In this document: positions 40,025 to 49,274 of the stretch, piece after piece
Numbering within the stretch: position 1 is the stretch's first letter
How the letters are laid out: every line of letters starts with the position of its first letter
The notes under the pieces: model-generated
Databases searched by the model: none
The model's input: only the letters and a program-made list of their open reading frames with translations
Told to the model about the DNA's origin: nothing
Origin: Nocardia nova NBRC 15556
GTDB lineage: Bacteria; Actinomycetota; Actinomycetes; Mycobacteriales; Mycobacteriaceae
NCBI RefSeq assembly: GCF_001613005.1
Contig: NZ_BDBN01000047.1
Location: forward strand, 1 to 64,000
Direction of reading: 5' to 3'
Length of the DNA stretch: 64,000 nt
Program-made: the position numbers and the translations under genes

Positions 40025-41920
40025 ATGCCGAATTACATGGACCAGGACCCGGATGACCTGCGAAGGCGGGCCGAGGACCATGGTCGGCGTGCGAAGAAGC
40101 TCCGTGAATGGGGACAGATTCCACACGACTGGCTATCGGAATTCCCGTCCGGTTACGGCACGATTGCCGAGCCGGTGCGCGCCGCGCTACAGGACTATTA
40201 CCAACGCCGCCACGACAACGCGGAACGCCTCGCGGACAACCACGACCGAGCCCGGGACAGGCTGATCGAAGCCGCGAATGCCTTGGAGCACACGGAGAAT
40301 ACCAGCGGTCACCGCATCAGAAATGCCGGAGCTCCGAGTTCGCCGCCGGGCGACGGGCCCAACTCCCACGGGCTCATCGGTTCGCCACCACCACCGCGGC
40401 CTGGAGTCCCCCCGAGTTCGCCCCAGCCGTCACCGCTGGACCGGACGCCGACCGGGATGCATTCCGGTCCGGCCGAATCGACCACCGATTCGGACGGCCA
40501 CGCTTTCATCTCTTCGGCACACGATCCCGCGCCTACCGGACCGAGTTTTCGATCGGCGAACACGACAATCGAGGACGCGGCGCCGGAAGGGGTGCCCGTT
40601 TCCGCGTTACCCGGCGCGTCCGAGTCGGGGCCGAGCCAGGTTGCGGAGTTCCGCGATACCGCTGCGACGGCCGAAGGTTATTCCTACGCTCCGGTGCCGC
40701 CGGCCGGTCCGCAAGGATTCGGATGGGCTCCCGGCGCGCCGCCTGGGCCGGCAGGCTCGGGTCCAGGGGTAGGCCCGCTCGGATCGGGCGCGACGCCATC
40801 CCTTCCACGCCCGCTCGCACCGGGCACCTTCGCTTCGGTAGCGCATGCGCCGGAGCGACGGCGCGCACTCCCACCCCTCGTGGTGGGCGACCCCGAGGAC
40901 GATCTCGGCCTGGCCCGTACCCTCCTGTCCGCGATCCTGGCGGCCGTAGGGACCTCGACTCCCGACGTGAACTGGGCAGTCGCTGTCCTGCGTACACCGA
41001 ACGGCGCTGTGGTCATGCTGACATCCAGCGAGGGGCGCGGGTGGCTGCCCGCCGGACTGCACCTTCCATCGGAAGTCGTTTCACCCTGGCAGTTGGCCGA
41101 GGTGTTCGGCGTATCCGGGCAGATCCAGATCGCACTCCTCGAAGACGTTCCCGATTCCGCCACAAGGCTGGTGAACTTCGCTCGATTAGCCGCTTCCCGG
41201 ACCGGAGTGCGGCTCAGCGCGCTGGCGTCATCGGCGATGATCTCGAGCGAGATCATCGCCGATCTCGATGCCCACGTCGCCACGGAGGGCTTCGTCGCCC
41301 CCGCTGAGGCCTGTGTCGATCTGTCGGTGCCCGGCCCGGGCTTGGTCGATCGGCTGGCGCTGACCGGGGCGGATTGGCTGAAGGCGCAAGCGGAAACGAT
41401 CAGCGACCGGGATATCAGGGCGAGGTGTATCGAATTGGCCCGCATTGCGGACGAACGCCTGCGGTCCGTCTCCCCCGCCACCGATTCACAGGTCGCGACA
41501 CGTCGCACTCGTCGAGCGCGGTTGCTGACCATCCTGGGGTCGGGGCCGCTGATCGAGCCCTATCCGGGGCGCCCGATCGGCGTATCCGCTGCCACGCCGA
41601 GCGGAGACCGAATGCGTGCGAAGGGTGCTGCAAGCGTCCTCGCCGGTGACACCGCTTCGGGCACCTCATCTGTCGCGGTATTGGAGCGACGTGCGGACGA
41701 ATTGCTGGCACTGGCCGGCAGCCCGACACCAGATCGTCAGACGCTGCGCGATGCGCTGTACGTGTATGGGGAAGTCGAAGCGAGTCCCCTGGTAGCCACC
41801 TTGCGGTTCGGCGCCGGCCCTTCCGCCGCAGTGGTGACGGCGGATTCGGCGGCTCCGGTTCCAGCGGTGGTGAACGGTTCGGCGGCGCCGGATAGTGCCG
41901 GCAGCCTGAGGAGGGCCTGA
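40025..41920 (+). CDS. Type VII-substrate-like protein with Pro-rich middle
   Basis: 631 aa, no named function. Residues 1-95 are a helical hairpin (DDLRRRAEDHGRRAKKLREW then HDNAERLADNHDRARDRLIEAA) resembling ESX/WXG100-type secretion substrates, with a WGQIP turn. About 100-280 is low-complexity and rich in Pro, Ser and Gly. About 285-490 is a conserved-looking globular domain (LPPLVVGDPEDDLG, VNWAVAVLRTPNG, SSEGRGWLPAGLHLPS), and a final domain ends YGEVEASPLVATLRFG. There is no signal peptide. The ribosome-binding GGAGG is 11 nt upstream. The stop shares a base with the next start. Confidence 0.7.
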   Translation: MPNYMDQDPDDLRRRAEDHGRRAKKLREWGQIPHDWLSEFPSGYGTIAEPVRAALQDYYQRRHDNAERLADNHDRARDRLIEAANALEHTENTSGHRIRNAGAPSSPPGDGPNSHGLIGSPPPPRPGVPPSSPQPSPLDRTPTGMHSGPAESTTDSDGHAFISSAHDPAPTGPSFRSANTTIEDAAPEGVPVSALPGASESGPSQVAEFRDTAATAEGYSYAPVPPAGPQGFGWAPGAPPGPAGSGPGVGPLGSGATPSLPRPLAPGTFASVAHAPERRRALPPLVVGDPEDDLGLARTLLSAILAAVGTSTPDVNWAVAVLRTPNGAVVMLTSSEGRGWLPAGLHLPSEVVSPWQLAEVFGVSGQIQIALLEDVPDSATRLVNFARLAASRTGVRLSALASSAMISSEIIADLDAHVATEGFVAPAEACVDLSVPGPGLVDRLALTGADWLKAQAETISDRDIRARCIELARIADERLRSVSPATDSQVATRRTRRARLLTILGSGPLIEPYPGRPIGVSAATPSGDRMRAKGAASVLAGDTASGTSSVAVLERRADELLALAGSPTPDRQTLRDALYVYGEVEASPLVATLRFGAGPSAAVVTADSAAPVPAVVNGSAAPDSAGSLRRA

Positions 41921-44067
41921 TGGGCGACAAAGACGCAGATAAAGTCATCAGCGACATCGAGGATCGGGACAATTTCGGCGGCTGGGGTCCCTGGCAGGAC
42001 GACCATCACTTCCAGGGTGACGAAGTGAAGAACACCCTGGAAGAAATCAATGGGCTGAGCGATGCCGACCTGAAGAAAGTCTTCGACAAACTGAGCATGG
42101 CTATGTCGAACGGCTATGTGGAATCACCGCTGACGCGACTGGCGAAAGATGCGAAAGATCAGGGATTCGATCCCAAGTATGCCACTCTGGTGGACTCCCT
42201 GAGTAAACCGGACCCGCAGGCTGTACTGGATGCGCGGAAAACCGAGAACGAGGCGAAGGAAAAGGTCACCTTCCGGGACGGATGGGGCTGGGAGACGAGG
42301 GATGAGAAAAATCATCTCGAGTGGGTGGACCTCTACGTCCCGAAGGGCGCCAGCGACTCGTTGACGGCATTGATCGGGGATACGCAGTTCACAATGCAGT
42401 GGGGATTCGACACCCTCGGCGCGCATGAGGCGAAGGACGCACCTCCGTTCAGCAAGATCCTCGATTCGGATCCGAATGTGAAAGAAGTCGACGGCTGGTC
42501 CCAGATCAAGGACGATCATGAGAAGATCGTGAAGCAGCTGACCGATCGACAGCATGACCAAGAGGCAAAGCTCAACGGTGTCAACCTCGATACCCTCGAT
42601 ACCAAGATTTTGGGGAAAAAAGTCTTCACCGACTTGAAGACGGTGAAAGACAATCTCAACGACCAACTGAAAATCGATTACCTCCCGGCGGACAACAAAG
42701 CGCCCGGCCCGTACTCCACCCGGGATGGTGACGACATAAACTACTATTCCGGTGATCCGCAGCATCCCATCAAGACCACTGTCTACCAGAAGTCCAGTGA
42801 TGGCAATTTCTATCTGACCGCTCAGGCTGAGCAGATGTTCTACGTCTCCGCGATTCACGCGGCAGTCGACGATTGGCACGAAAAATACAAGGCCGCCATC
42901 AAGGATTACAGCGACAAGGCTGCGAAGGTCGACGGTGGCGACGACAACGGCGGCAACAACAACGGAGGCAAGAAAGACGGGGGTAACGACAACGGAGGTA
43001 ACAACAACGGGGGCAACAACAACGGCGGTAACAACAATGGAGGCAACAACAACGGCGGTACTACGACCACCGGGCAGGATGCTCTGAACGGTCAGGGGAA
43101 CGATCAACCCCAGAACTTCTCGGATCTGTTTCCCGCCGGTCTCACCGATGGAACCGCGACCGATCCGTCGGCGACCGGCGACGGCACGACAACCGACGCG
43201 ACCGGCACCGACACAACCGGCACCGATGCAACCGGCACCGACGGCACACAGACCTCGACAACCGAGCCCGCATCATGGCTCAACCAAGCCATTGACGACA
43301 TCAAGAACAGCGCCACCGCTGCGCCGGCGGCTGCCACATCGGCACAAAACTCCGCCCAACCGGTCAATCCCCTGCTGAACATGATGCCCGGACTGGGTTC
43401 AGCACTCGGGGGAATGGGCCAGGGCAACGGGCCGTTCGGGAGCGGTGTCGGAAACTCGGGAGGCGTCGGAAACCCGGACGGCACTTCTGGTTCACGTTTC
43501 GGCAGGCAAGGACAGCAGCCTCCGAGTGCACCGTTCGTGCAGCCTGCGGCGGCCACGAGTAGCCAACCCCTGACCGGGTTCCAACCCGGCGTGGTGTCCG
43601 CGTCGGCTACTTCGCCCGGACCCGTTCCCGCGAACAGCCATTCGATGGTCGACATGAAACTGCCGGATGGCAGCGCGCAGAAAGTCTCCGCTGTCGTGGC
43701 CGACGTCGTGAACAAGGAAATGAACAATCCGAACGGCTGTAACGCCGACGGCGCCTACGGCAACGCACTCGGCCAGTTGACACAGATCGACCCCTCAGCG
43801 GCGCACACGGGCGACATCGTGCGGTGGGGCAACCACAGTGCGGTCATCGTGCGGGAAGGCCCGGACAACGCGTATATGGTCGTCGACGGTCAGATGAAAC
43901 CGCTCAACTTGATGACGCAAGGGTCACTGACGGACTACACGTTCTTCCATCCCTCCGGCGCAGACCCGAGTGATGCCGGGCAGAGTCAACGGAATACCGC
44001 GCAATCCGTCGCGGCGACGACAGCGACGGGCCCAGGCGTCAGCGCCGAGCAGAGCCGGCAAATATGA
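41920..44067 (+). CDS. Large Asn/Gly-repeat protein with papain-like C-terminus
   Basis: 715 aa, unrecognised as a whole. About 1-340 is hydrophilic and helical (DEVKNTLEEINGLSDADLKKVFDKL near the start). About 341-385 is a GGNNN-type repeat, followed by Thr/Asp repeats (TGTDATGTD) and a Gly/Asn/Pro-rich stretch. About 575-690 resembles an NlpC/P60 or CHAP-like domain: C607 before a helix, then HTGDIVRWGNHSAVIV with H639. GC content is clearly lower than in neighbours. No signal peptide is seen, so export would need a type VII-like route. GAGGAGGG precedes the ATG, which overlaps the previous stop. The enzyme assignment is tentative. Confidence 0.65.
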   Translation: MGDKDADKVISDIEDRDNFGGWGPWQDDHHFQGDEVKNTLEEINGLSDADLKKVFDKLSMAMSNGYVESPLTRLAKDAKDQGFDPKYATLVDSLSKPDPQAVLDARKTENEAKEKVTFRDGWGWETRDEKNHLEWVDLYVPKGASDSLTALIGDTQFTMQWGFDTLGAHEAKDAPPFSKILDSDPNVKEVDGWSQIKDDHEKIVKQLTDRQHDQEAKLNGVNLDTLDTKILGKKVFTDLKTVKDNLNDQLKIDYLPADNKAPGPYSTRDGDDINYYSGDPQHPIKTTVYQKSSDGNFYLTAQAEQMFYVSAIHAAVDDWHEKYKAAIKDYSDKAAKVDGGDDNGGNNNGGKKDGGNDNGGNNNGGNNNGGNNNGGNNNGGTTTTGQDALNGQGNDQPQNFSDLFPAGLTDGTATDPSATGDGTTTDATGTDTTGTDATGTDGTQTSTTEPASWLNQAIDDIKNSATAAPAAATSAQNSAQPVNPLLNMMPGLGSALGGMGQGNGPFGSGVGNSGGVGNPDGTSGSRFGRQGQQPPSAPFVQPAAATSSQPLTGFQPGVVSASATSPGPVPANSHSMVDMKLPDGSAQKVSAVVADVVNKEMNNPNGCNADGAYGNALGQLTQIDPSAAHTGDIVRWGNHSAVIVREGPDNAYMVVDGQMKPLNLMTQGSLTDYTFFHPSGADPSDAGQSQRNTAQSVAATTATGPGVSAEQSRQI
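42942..43062 (+). repeat. Asn/Gly codon tandem repeat
   Basis: About eight imperfect copies of a 15-bp unit (consensus GGNAACAACAACGGN, coding GGNNN) inside the 715-aa gene. Two copies carry Lys or Asp substitutions. The repeat keeps frame; a second, 18-bp repeat (ACCGGCACCGAC core) lies at about 43199-43245. Confidence 0.85.
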
Positions 44068-45119
44068 CCGATGCCCTGGTCCGAAGTGCTGGAGATTTTC
44101 TCGTCGACGTCGCACAGCGCATGGCGCCGGATTGCGCGGCAGACGTCCTGCGCACTGCCCTGCGAAGTGCGTGTGCGGGACGCCTGAACGCGCGCGGACC
44201 CGACGGCAGACGTGCCAGTCAACTGACCAGCACCGGAATGCCCTTCGAAATCAGCCTTACCGGAGGACGAGGGGCACGAACTCCCGCCGTTCGTTACGGC
44301 ACCGAGATCATTCCGCCGGGCCGAGGCAACTCGGCCAGGTTCATCGCGCTGTCGGCCGCAATCAGAGAGCTGGCCGCGCTGCTGCCCGTCGCCGACAGGT
44401 CGGTTGTCGAAACGATCGAAACCTTTCTCGAGGCGATCTATCCCCTCAGCCTGCGGCAGTCGGCGCGCAAACCGCTGTGGACATGGCTGGGGGTGGTCCA
44501 TCACGCTGCATTGCCACATCGGCTGGCGGGTTTGAAGGTTTACGGCACCCCCAACGCCTCACCCGGAGCCTTCGAGCGACTTTGTCGGGCCTGGCCCGGT
44601 TTCGAGGAAGTGCTCACTCTGCCCGACGACGAAAAGTACTTCGCTCCCATCTTCGTTGCGATCGAAATCGACGCACTCGGCGAGGTCACTGAGAAGGCCT
44701 ACCTGCGCCCTCGCTGTCGCGATGTCGTCCTGCCCATGAAGCTCGTGCGAAGTTTCGGCGATCCGGCCTGGGAGGTGCTGAGAGAGTTGGTCGAGTGCGG
44801 TGTGGACGCCGCCGGACTTTACAAGAACGACTTCATCGCATGTCGTGCCCGGCGCGGCGACAGAACTACCTTCACGCTGTCGTTCTGTCCGCGACGAGGT
44901 GAGAACATCGACGAACTCGCGTCCGAGCTCGCAGCACGGCACCACGGCACCACGGACGCGATAGATGCGATGACCCACGCCGCGAAAACCACCCACGCCA
45001 CCGTGACGTTCTCCGTTCTCGGCCTGGGGGTTTCGCCGGAATCCGGGATCGACAAGTTCACCGTGTACGGCACGCCGACCTGGGATCTGCCAGAACGCGG
45101 AATGCGCCTGCCGGTCTGA
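44064..45119 (+). CDS. Uncharacterised protein with prenyltransferase-barrel-like pattern
   Basis: 351 aa, translationally coupled (ATGA) to the 715-aa gene and last in the operon. The sequence shows five spaced strand or hairpin segments separated by helices: PFEISLTGGRGARTPAVRYG, GLKVYGTPNA, FVAIEIDALGEVTEKAYLRP, DFIACRARRGDRTTFTLSF and VTFSVLGLGVSP with FTVYGTPTW. This, with the repeated K/T-V-Y-G-T-P motif, recalls the alpha-beta-beta-alpha barrel of DMATS/CloQ aromatic prenyltransferases. The similarity is a pattern judgement only; an immunity or scaffold role is equally possible. Confidence 0.45.
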   Translation: MTDALVRSAGDFLVDVAQRMAPDCAADVLRTALRSACAGRLNARGPDGRRASQLTSTGMPFEISLTGGRGARTPAVRYGTEIIPPGRGNSARFIALSAAIRELAALLPVADRSVVETIETFLEAIYPLSLRQSARKPLWTWLGVVHHAALPHRLAGLKVYGTPNASPGAFERLCRAWPGFEEVLTLPDDEKYFAPIFVAIEIDALGEVTEKAYLRPRCRDVVLPMKLVRSFGDPAWEVLRELVECGVDAAGLYKNDFIACRARRGDRTTFTLSFCPRRGENIDELASELAARHHGTTDAIDAMTHAAKTTHATVTFSVLGLGVSPESGIDKFTVYGTPTWDLPERGMRLPV

Positions 45120-45120
45120 T

Positions 45121-45134
45121 GCGCCGATCGGCGC
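45121..45134. terminator. Short palindrome between convergent genes
   Basis: Perfect 14-bp palindrome GCGCCGATCGGCGC fills the gap between the 351-aa gene and the convergent TIGR03086 gene. It may act as a minimal bidirectional terminator; the stem is only five pairs if GATC is the loop. Confidence 0.35.
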
Positions 45135-45716
45135 TCAGGCCGGCCGGTACGGGTCGCGGCCGGTCAGGCCGAGCAGGCGCTCCCAGTCCGACGCATCGGC
45201 CGGGACCTCGATCACCGGGCCGAACAGACCCGGAACGCCTTCGCGCGGCGTATCGCGAAACTGCTCCAGCAGCACCGCCACATCCTTGTCGGCGGGCTCG
45301 AAGCGGCGGCCGGTGGCGCGGGCCAGGTCCCAGCTGTGCATCACGACCTCGTTCAGGGCGAATCCGGCCATCGCGGGCGCGGGGGCGGTGACGCCGCCGA
45401 CCTCGGTATCGCCCTCCCAGGCGGCCGGGTCGCGCCACGCCTCGGCGAGGGCTTTCAACTGGGCGGTGATCAGCTCGCCCCAACCGCCGGGCAGGTCGGC
45501 GTCCGGCGCCTGCTCCGGCGGTGCGGAACGGCCGATGCCCTCCTTGGTGGCGCCCTGCCGGAACGCCTCGCTGAAGCCGATGGTGTGGAACAGCAGATCT
45601 CGCACGGTGACGCCCGGGCTCGGGGTCGCCGCGGGCAGATCCTCCGCGCCGATGCCGCTGACGATCTCGACCATCGCATCGGTGGCGCTCTCCAGATCGA
45701 AGTGGGGTGTCGCCAT
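45135..45716 (-). CDS. TIGR03086-type DinB/mycothiol maleylpyruvate isomerase-like protein
   Basis: 193 aa from the ATG at 45716 behind GGAGGAGG. It belongs to the DinB/MDMPI superfamily of four-helix metal-binding proteins, with typical blocks VTVRDLLFHTIGFSEAF, LNEVVMHSWDLARATG and a C-terminal LFGPVIEVPADASDWERLLGLTGRDP. Metal ligands would be His in FHTIG and in VMHSWD. Many members use mycothiol, but no substrate can be named. It is convergent with the accessory operon. Confidence 0.88.
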   Translation of the reverse strand: MATPHFDLESATDAMVEIVSGIGAEDLPAATPSPGVTVRDLLFHTIGFSEAFRQGATKEGIGRSAPPEQAPDADLPGGWGELITAQLKALAEAWRDPAAWEGDTEVGGVTAPAPAMAGFALNEVVMHSWDLARATGRRFEPADKDVAVLLEQFRDTPREGVPGLFGPVIEVPADASDWERLLGLTGRDPYRPA

Positions 45717-45899
45717 GTGATCCTCCTCCGAATACGGCCTGTACCGGCACAGGCACCCACAGAAGGGACGGGGCGAGCCGCCGGAATTCATCGGTGACAG
45801 CACGCGAGCGGGTTGCCAGCCGGAGCGGGTGAGGGCATCCTCGACAGTGCCGGATCGCCGTATCCGACATGTCGGACCCCCAGCGGAAGGGAGCAACCG

Positions 45900-46109
45900 A
45901 TGACCGATCCCACCATCGACACCACCTCCGTGGACATGGTTCCGGAGGCCGATCAGCTGGAGCAGAGCCTCGAGGTCGCTCCGGAGGAATCCGAAGTCGA
46001 TCTGCCCGTGGCCACGGCCGACCGCGAAGCCGCCGAGGCCGACCTCATCGAGCAGTCGATTCCCGTGCCGCTCGACGACGAATACGACGAGCCCGAGGCC
46101 GAATACTGA
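45900..46109 (+). CDS. Small acidic protein with duplicated motif
   Basis: 69 aa, start ATG 45900 with AAGGGAG upstream. Very acidic, with an internal duplication: EADQLEQSLEV (about 16-26) and EADLIEQSIPV (about 45-55), and a C-terminus of Asp, Glu and Tyr (DDEYDEPEAEY). No membrane segment or known domain. It ends 1 bp from the convergent menD. Similar short acidic proteins with E-A-D-x-x-E-Q motifs occur in actinobacteria; function unknown. Confidence 0.65.
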   Translation: MTDPTIDTTSVDMVPEADQLEQSLEVAPEESEVDLPVATADREAAEADLIEQSIPVPLDDEYDEPEAEY

Positions 46110-46110
46110 C

Positions 46111-47733
46111 CTATTCGATGCCGGCGCGCACCGCGGCATGCAACTCGCGCAGGCTGGATCGCTCGGTCGCGACCTCCAGCACGCGAATGCCGTGGGCGTG
46201 CCCGGTCAGTTCCACCGCCAGCTCGGCCGGATCGACCTGCCGATGCGGAATCCGGTAGGCGGCGCACAGCGCTGCCAGATCCATCCCGTGCGGAGTGCCG
46301 AAAATGCGCTCGAAGACGCCGGCGTACTGCGGATCACCCTGTTCGAGCAGTTCGAAGATGCCGCCGCCGTCGTCGTTGGCGACCACGATGGTGAGATCCG
46401 CCGGACGCGGCTCCCCCGGGCCGATCAGCAGGCCGGAGGCATCGTGCAGGAAGGTCAGGTCGCCGATCAGCGCGAAGGTCCGGCCGGGATGACTCAACGC
46501 CGCGCCGACCGCGCTCGACACCGTGCCGTCGATACCGGCCACACCGCGGTTGGACAGCACCTTCACCCCGGGATGGGGATGCGACACCAGCGCCGCGTCC
46601 CGCACCGGATTCGAGGCGCCGAGCAGTAGCTGGTCCCCCTCGCGCAGGGCGTCCATCACCACGGAGGCCACATGCAGGCCGGTCGGCTTGGGATGGCGGG
46701 CCAGTTCGGTCCGGATCGCGCGGCAGGCCATCGCGTCGAGTTCGCGGCACTGCTCGAGCCATTCCGGACGCGGCGCCCCGGAGGTGACCGCGCGGGTGCC
46801 GGTGCCGACGACATTGCCGGAGACATCGGGCCAGCGCGGGCCGGTGGTCAGGGCGAAGACGGTGACATCCGGATCGGCCAGCACCTTCGACACCTGCCGA
46901 TGCAGCGTGGGACGGCCGGTGATGATCGCCTGCCGCGGCTTCAGCAACGGCAGCGCCAGTGGATGCAGGGCCGGGCCGGGCATCGCGGCGGTGGGCTCGG
47001 CGACCGTGGGCAGCTGCGCCAGCTCGGCGCGATAGCCCGCGCCGTGACCGGAGATGACGACGGTATCGGGCGTCAGATCGATCTCCAGCGGGACGTCCAG
47101 GGTCGCGTACTGGGTCTCGGTCCACGGCGCGTCGCCGATGCGTCCGGCCGGAATCGGCTCGCCCGCAACGGCATCGGGGACCAGCGGTTCCCGCAGCGGG
47201 ATGTCGAAGTGCACGGGCCCGGCGTTGCCGGACCGGGTGCCGCGCGCGGCGGCCAGGACGCGGCAGACCGCGGCCCGCCACACGCTGTTCTGGCTGCGGT
47301 AACCCGGTTCCTCCTCGGCCAGGCCCAGGCTGATCGCGGCACGCACCTGACTACCGAACAGGCCGAACTGCTCGACGGTCTGATTGGCGCCGCTGCCCAG
47401 CATCTCGTAGGGACGGTTGGCGCTGAGCACGATCAGCGGCTGCCGGGCGTAGTTCGCCTCCAGCACCGCGGGCCCGAGGTTGGCCACCGCGGTTCCCGAG
47501 GTCATCACCACCGGCACGGGGGCCCCGGTGGACACCGCCATGCCGACCGCGAGGAATCCGGCGGTCCGCTCGTCGATGCGCATATGCAGTCGCAGCCGCC
47601 CCGCCGCATCGGCCGCCTGCAGCGCGAAGGCCAGCGGCGCGTTGCGCGAGCCCGGGCACAGCACGACATCGCGCACACCCCCGCGCACCAGCTCGTCCAC
47701 CACGACCTGGGCCTGTGCTGTCGATGGATTCAC
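46111..47733 (-). CDS. menD: SEPHCHC synthase MenD
   Basis: 540 aa. ThDP-dependent enzyme that joins isochorismate and 2-oxoglutarate in menaquinone synthesis. The N-terminal block [13 protein letters not shown] and the ThDP Glu in [13 protein letters not shown] are present, and the ThDP/metal site reads [13 protein letters not shown] with [14 protein letters not shown]. Length fits the family. Rv0555 is the mycobacterial equivalent. It is read leftwards, away from menB and menE. Confidence 0.96.
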   Translation of the reverse strand: MNPSTAQAQVVVDELVRGGVRDVVLCPGSRNAPLAFALQAADAAGRLRLHMRIDERTAGFLAVGMAVSTGAPVPVVMTSGTAVANLGPAVLEANYARQPLIVLSANRPYEMLGSGANQTVEQFGLFGSQVRAAISLGLAEEEPGYRSQNSVWRAAVCRVLAAARGTRSGNAGPVHFDIPLREPLVPDAVAGEPIPAGRIGDAPWTETQYATLDVPLEIDLTPDTVVISGHGAGYRAELAQLPTVAEPTAAMPGPALHPLALPLLKPRQAIITGRPTLHRQVSKVLADPDVTVFALTTGPRWPDVSGNVVGTGTRAVTSGAPRPEWLEQCRELDAMACRAIRTELARHPKPTGLHVASVVMDALREGDQLLLGASNPVRDAALVSHPHPGVKVLSNRGVAGIDGTVSSAVGAALSHPGRTFALIGDLTFLHDASGLLIGPGEPRPADLTIVVANDDGGGIFELLEQGDPQYAGVFERIFGTPHGMDLAALCAAYRIPHRQVDPAELAVELTGHAHGIRVLEVATERSSLRELHAAVRAGIE

Positions 47734-47881
47734 ACTCTCAGACTGTCAGACCTTCCGGCCGGAGGGGACGTCGACCCGCTCACACCCCGTTCATCGAGTT
47801 AGGTTTTGCTAACCCAATCTCCAGGCCGAGCGGTTCGGGAAGTCGACGCCGGGCTGATCGAGCCGGCCGCGGGCCCCCCGC

Positions 47882-47923
47882 CGTTCGGCATCCGGGGATC
47901 ACACTCCATCCGGATGCCGAACG
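47882..47923 (-). terminator. Terminator after the DUF6918 gene
   Basis: Perfect 14-bp arms CGTTCGGCATCCGG (47882-47895) and CCGGATGCCGAACG (47910-47923), loop 14 nt, 21 bp past the DUF6918 stop and 150 bp before menD. Confidence 0.8.
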
Positions 47924-47944
47924 ACGGGGTCGCAGAACCGCAAC

Positions 47945-48391
47945 TCAGCCGGCGTGCCGCTGGACCAGGTCGCCGACGCGCGGGAGCGCCTCGACCACAT
48001 GCTTTTTCGCCGACGAACGCAGCGACGAGTACGCCTTCTTCAGCGCCGGACGCGACGAGGCCTCGGCACGAGCGTCGGTCACCGCGAGCAGCGACTCGGC
48101 AACCTCGTCGGAGTTGGCGACCAGCAGATCGGCAAACGAGCCGCTACCCGCCGCCTGGTACTGAGCCCAGTACGGTTCCAGTCGCTCGACGAACTTGGGT
48201 GCGAACGACTCCAGCGCGTCCGAGACGATGGTCGGGCTGACCTTCTTCACCGCGGCGTAGCCGCCCTTCACGGCCAGGCCCGATGCACCCCCCTTATCCG
48301 ACACCTCCGCATCCAGAACCTCCTGGGCGTCGGCCAGGAAGGCCGGGCGTTTGGCGTCATCGAGCAGGGATTCAGACAGTGCTGCAACCAC
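47945..48391 (-). CDS. DUF6918-like conserved protein
   Basis: 148 aa, mostly helical (LSESLLDDAKRPAFLADAQEVLDAEVS, FVERLEPYWAQYQAAGSGSFADLL). It resembles the DUF6918 family of mycolic actinobacteria. No signal peptide or membrane segment. The role is unknown. A strong hairpin follows, so it is probably a single-gene transcript. Confidence 0.75.
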   Translation of the reverse strand: MVAALSESLLDDAKRPAFLADAQEVLDAEVSDKGGASGLAVKGGYAAVKKVSPTIVSDALESFAPKFVERLEPYWAQYQAAGSGSFADLLVANSDEVAESLLAVTDARAEASSRPALKKAYSSLRSSAKKHVVEALPRVGDLVQRHAG

Positions 48392-48478
48392 TTTCAGGTT
48401 CCTCCGGATAGTTTTTCGATGAGCGAGCGCGGGTAACTATACGCATCGGACGCACCGGACACACCGTCCTCTCGCCGA

Positions 48479-49135
48479 CTACGGCTGCCAGGGCAGCAAC
48501 TGCACCATGAGCCCTTCACAATCGGCGAGCAACGTTTCGGATTCGTCGCGCAGTCGCGCGGAGACGAAAGTCTTGCGCCCCTCCACCCGATCGACGGTCC
48601 CCTCGACCGTCAGGGGCGTCTCCAACGGGGTCACCTTGCGGTAGTTGACGTGCAGAAATGCGGTGCGGCTGATCGGCCGGCCCGCATAGTGCACGAGCGA
48701 GCCGAACAGATCGTCGAACAGCAGCGGCAGCACGCCGCCGTGCACGGCGTTGTTGCCGCCGAGGTGATATCGGCGGAATTCGCCGCGCATCCGGACACCG
48801 GTGGGACCGGCCTCGGTCATCACCCACGGCGGCAGCAGGAGGCTGCCGCGCCCCGGCAGCGCCGGCACGCGTCCCGACGGGCCCTGCAATTCCGGTGCGC
48901 GATAGGGCTCGAGCAGTTCGGCCAGCGCGTTGGCCTGAACGAGGGCCTGCCCGAATACCTCGTCGGGACAATCGACCGAGACGGTGAGGTCCTGGAGGGT
49001 GCGCATCGCCTCCAGGAACGGCGCGTAGTTCGCGCCGAGTTCGGCTTCCTCCACCTTGGGAAATCCGCCGTGCTTCTCGTACCGATCGGCATCGACCGCA
49101 CTGGTGTCGATCGCCGGTTCCGCGCGCTCACTCAT
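48479..49135 (-). CDS. Hotdog-fold thioesterase (PaaI-like)
   Basis: 218 aa from the ATG at 49135. The C-terminal hotdog domain (about 105-215) has the HGGVLPLLFDDLFG helix with the NNAVHGG motif typical of PaaI/4HBT acyl-CoA thioesterases; the N-terminal 100 residues are family-specific. It is divergent from menB, 139 bp away. Because menaquinone synthesis needs a DHNA-CoA thioesterase after MenB, this gene is a candidate, but only by position and fold. Confidence 0.82.
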   Translation of the reverse strand: MSERAEPAIDTSAVDADRYEKHGGFPKVEEAELGANYAPFLEAMRTLQDLTVSVDCPDEVFGQALVQANALAELLEPYRAPELQGPSGRVPALPGRGSLLLPPWVMTEAGPTGVRMRGEFRRYHLGGNNAVHGGVLPLLFDDLFGSLVHYAGRPISRTAFLHVNYRKVTPLETPLTVEGTVDRVEGRKTFVSARLRDESETLLADCEGLMVQLLPWQP

Positions 49136-49274
49136 ACCTGCACGGTAACGCCAGTTCTTACACCGTCCAACCCAACCCGTCGGTAGCTCTCCGGTTACAG
49201 GACGAATCGGACGAACATCACATTGCTGACGGCCCGCCCCGGCGGGGGCGAACAGCCGGTGACGGGTGGGGTGC

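Noticed and set aside
42942-43062. Short repeats considered as CRISPR or satellite DNA
   Set aside because: They keep reading frame and encode a Gly/Asn linker within a gene.
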